A DNA stretch of 64,000 bases from the NCBI GenBank assembly GCA_000168995.1, contig AAUX01000001.1:248001-312000 (forward strand). The letters run 5' to 3'. Shown in pieces: positions 62,896 to 64,000 of this stretch (positions are counted from its first letter, which is position 1; each line of letters begins with the position of its first letter). Below the pieces are notes generated by a model. It did not search any database. It was given only the letters and a program-made list of their open reading frames with translations, and was not told the origin of the DNA. The position numbers and the translations under genes were made by a program. This DNA is from Methylophilales bacterium HTCC2181 (GTDB lineage Bacteria; Pseudomonadota; Gammaproteobacteria; Burkholderiales; Methylophilaceae).

Positions 62896-62926
62896 ATTTC
62901 ATTTAAACCTTAACGATGGAGAGAAA

Positions 62927-63346
62927 ATGAAAAGCTACAGAAAAGAGTTGTGGTTTGATGCACCGGAAAGAATGCACTTTACGAATATCACCCCTGACGT
63001 TAGAAACTGTTTGTCGGAAAGTGGCATTTCAGAAGGCTTTATTTTAGTTAATGCCATGCATATAACGGCAAGCGTATTTATTAACGACGATGAGTCGGGC
63101 CTTCACCATGACTACAAAAAGTGGTTGGAACATTTGGCTCCCCATGAGCCTGTGAGTGGCTATCGGCATAATGATACCGGTGAAGACAATGCTGATGCGC
63201 ATATGAAAAGGCAAGTGATGGGCCGAGAAGTAGTGGTAGCAGTTACCGGTGGCACACTTGATTTTGGTCCCTGGGAACAGATTTTTTATGGTGAGTTTGA
63301 TGGGCGACGAAAGAAAAGGGTGTTGGTAAAAATTATTGGTGACTAA
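62927..63346 (+). CDS. YjbQ / UPF0047 family protein
   Basis: A 139-residue protein of the YjbQ family. [26 protein letters not shown] and [17 protein letters not shown], followed by [16 protein letters not shown], are strong family signatures, with conserved histidines at a likely metal site. Members can supply weak thiamine-phosphate synthase activity in E. coli thiE mutants, which is why the name 'secondary thiamine-phosphate synthase' is used; the natural role is open. GGAGAG lies just before the ATG. Confidence 0.92.
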   Translation: MKSYRKELWFDAPERMHFTNITPDVRNCLSESGISEGFILVNAMHITASVFINDDESGLHHDYKKWLEHLAPHEPVSGYRHNDTGEDNADAHMKRQVMGREVVVAVTGGTLDFGPWEQIFYGEFDGRRKKRVLVKIIGD

Positions 63347-63414
63347 TAAAGGATTGTTGGGACTCAATTAAAATATCTTTATAAAAAATAACAGTTTGAT
63401 CAATAGAAAGCCCT

Positions 63415-64000
63415 ATGCCTAAAAAAAAATTCATAGCCATCGGAGGACTTTTATTGCTGTCTGTTGTATGGGGTTTAAATATCCCTTTTATGAAGGCGGC
63501 ATTAGAATTTTCCAGCCCAGCTAAATTTGCATTTTTACGCAATTTTTTTGGCGCAGTAGTACTATTTGTAATTTTGTTACTTTTACGCAAACCGATTGCA
63601 ACTAAAGCAACAGCAAAATTATTTACTCTTGGCTTGTTCCAAACTGCAGGATTTACTGGGTTTCTTATATGGGCTTTGGTTGAGGGGGGCGCAAGTAAGA
63701 CAGCAATTCTGACTTTCACAATGCCTATGTGGGTTGCCATCATGGCATGGCCCTTGTTGCAAGAAAAGCTCACGACTTCACAATGGATAGCCGTCCTTAT
63801 ATGCTTTTTAGGCATTGTGTTTATTTTTGATCCATTAAATACTAACAACAATTTTCGTAGCACTTGTTTAGCCCTAGCCTCAGGTCTTTCATGGGCTATC
63901 GGAGCTATTTTATCAAAACGCATGCATCATCAACACCCAAATATGGACCTTATCACCATGACGGCATGGCAAATGTTATGGGGATCCATTCCTTTATTAC
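63415..64000 (+). CDS. EamA/DMT family transporter (3' truncated by window edge)
   Basis: The first 195 codons of a drug/metabolite-transporter-type permease. It begins MPKKKFIAIGGLLLLSVVWG and has helices at about 7-25, 32-55, 65-85, 90-108, 115-130 and 140-160, then a second repeat beginning near LASGLSWAIGAILSKRM. The tryptophan-rich 'SVVWGLNIPFMKAAL' start matches EamA domains. The gene runs past base 64000 without a stop. The substrate is unknown. Confidence 0.85.
   Translation, partial: MPKKKFIAIGGLLLLSVVWGLNIPFMKAALEFSSPAKFAFLRNFFGAVVLFVILLLLRKPIATKATAKLFTLGLFQTAGFTGFLIWALVEGGASKTAILTFTMPMWVAIMAWPLLQEKLTTSQWIAVLICFLGIVFIFDPLNTNNNFRSTCLALASGLSWAIGAILSKRMHHQHPNMDLITMTAWQMLWGSIPLL

Noticed and set aside
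63333-63923. 196-codon minus-strand frame at the right end
   Set aside because: It lies opposite the truncated EamA transporter gene, whose plus-strand translation has clear membrane helices; the minus frame has no features.

Overview
The window is a dense, AT-rich chromosomal segment that reads as a streamlined betaproteobacterium, most likely of the Methylophilales (OM43 / Methylopumilus-like methylotrophs). The grounds are gene content and order: gatCAB divergent from mreBCD-mrdA-rodA-rlpA, rpe-gph-trpEGDC, metX-metW-ampG, fmdB-DUF502-aspS, the proteobacterial-type gshA next to gshB, the low GC, and very short or overlapping gene junctions. No methanol-oxidation gene lies here, so the order-level call is an inference. 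I see no tRNA, rRNA, insertion sequence, phage gene or CRISPR array.

Layout. 1-7.1 kb: thiC (5' end outside the window), uppP, an ExoD-like gene, mutY, a GNAT acetyltransferase, a DoxX protein, a periplasmic metallo-beta-lactamase-fold hydrolase, a cytochrome b561 and a thioredoxin-like ferredoxin. 7.1-23.4 kb, almost all on the minus strand: HIT, nadA, nudB, ispH, lysA, a short lptM gene, a Gx transporter / NusG-domain-II / ApbE trio, gshA-gshB, lipB-lipA, DUF493, then the rod-shape and wall-elongation set (rlpA, rodA, mrdA, mreD, mreC, mreB). 23.5-40.7 kb: gatCAB, pyrE, xth, an AmpG-like permease, metX-metW, hemA-prfA-prmC, then rpe-gph-trpE-G-D-C-hemB. 40.6-46.4 kb: an uncharacterised gene, mrcA, and divergently aroK-aroB-dgt. 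46.4-50.2 kb: a strongly signalled porin gene with its own promoter and terminator, a broken TPR-sulfotransferase remnant and a TPR-glycosyltransferase-like gene. 50.2-54.3 kb: ntrC-ntrB-glnA. 54.5-64 kb: aroE, uvrA, an MFS transporter, ssb, fmdB-like, DUF502, aspS, a VOC protein, yjbQ and an EamA permease cut by the right edge.

The genes cover housekeeping biosynthesis: thiamine, NAD, isoprenoid, lysine, glutathione, lipoate, tryptophan, shikimate, haem and methionine, together with cell-wall synthesis and nitrogen assimilation. The strongest unusual signal is NtrC. It keeps its receiver, Walker A and DNA-binding parts, but the GAFTGA sigma54-contact loop is replaced and the Walker B aspartate is serine. 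Upstream of glnA there is an NtrC-type palindrome and a good -10 box, but no sigma54 -24/-12 element. Together these suggest nitrogen control that has been rewired away from sigma54. Other points are AspRS residues matching the non-discriminating type next to a GatCAB system, absence of the pil operon that normally separates mrcA from aroK, a very short lptM gene, and six pairs of convergent genes whose 3' ends overlap.
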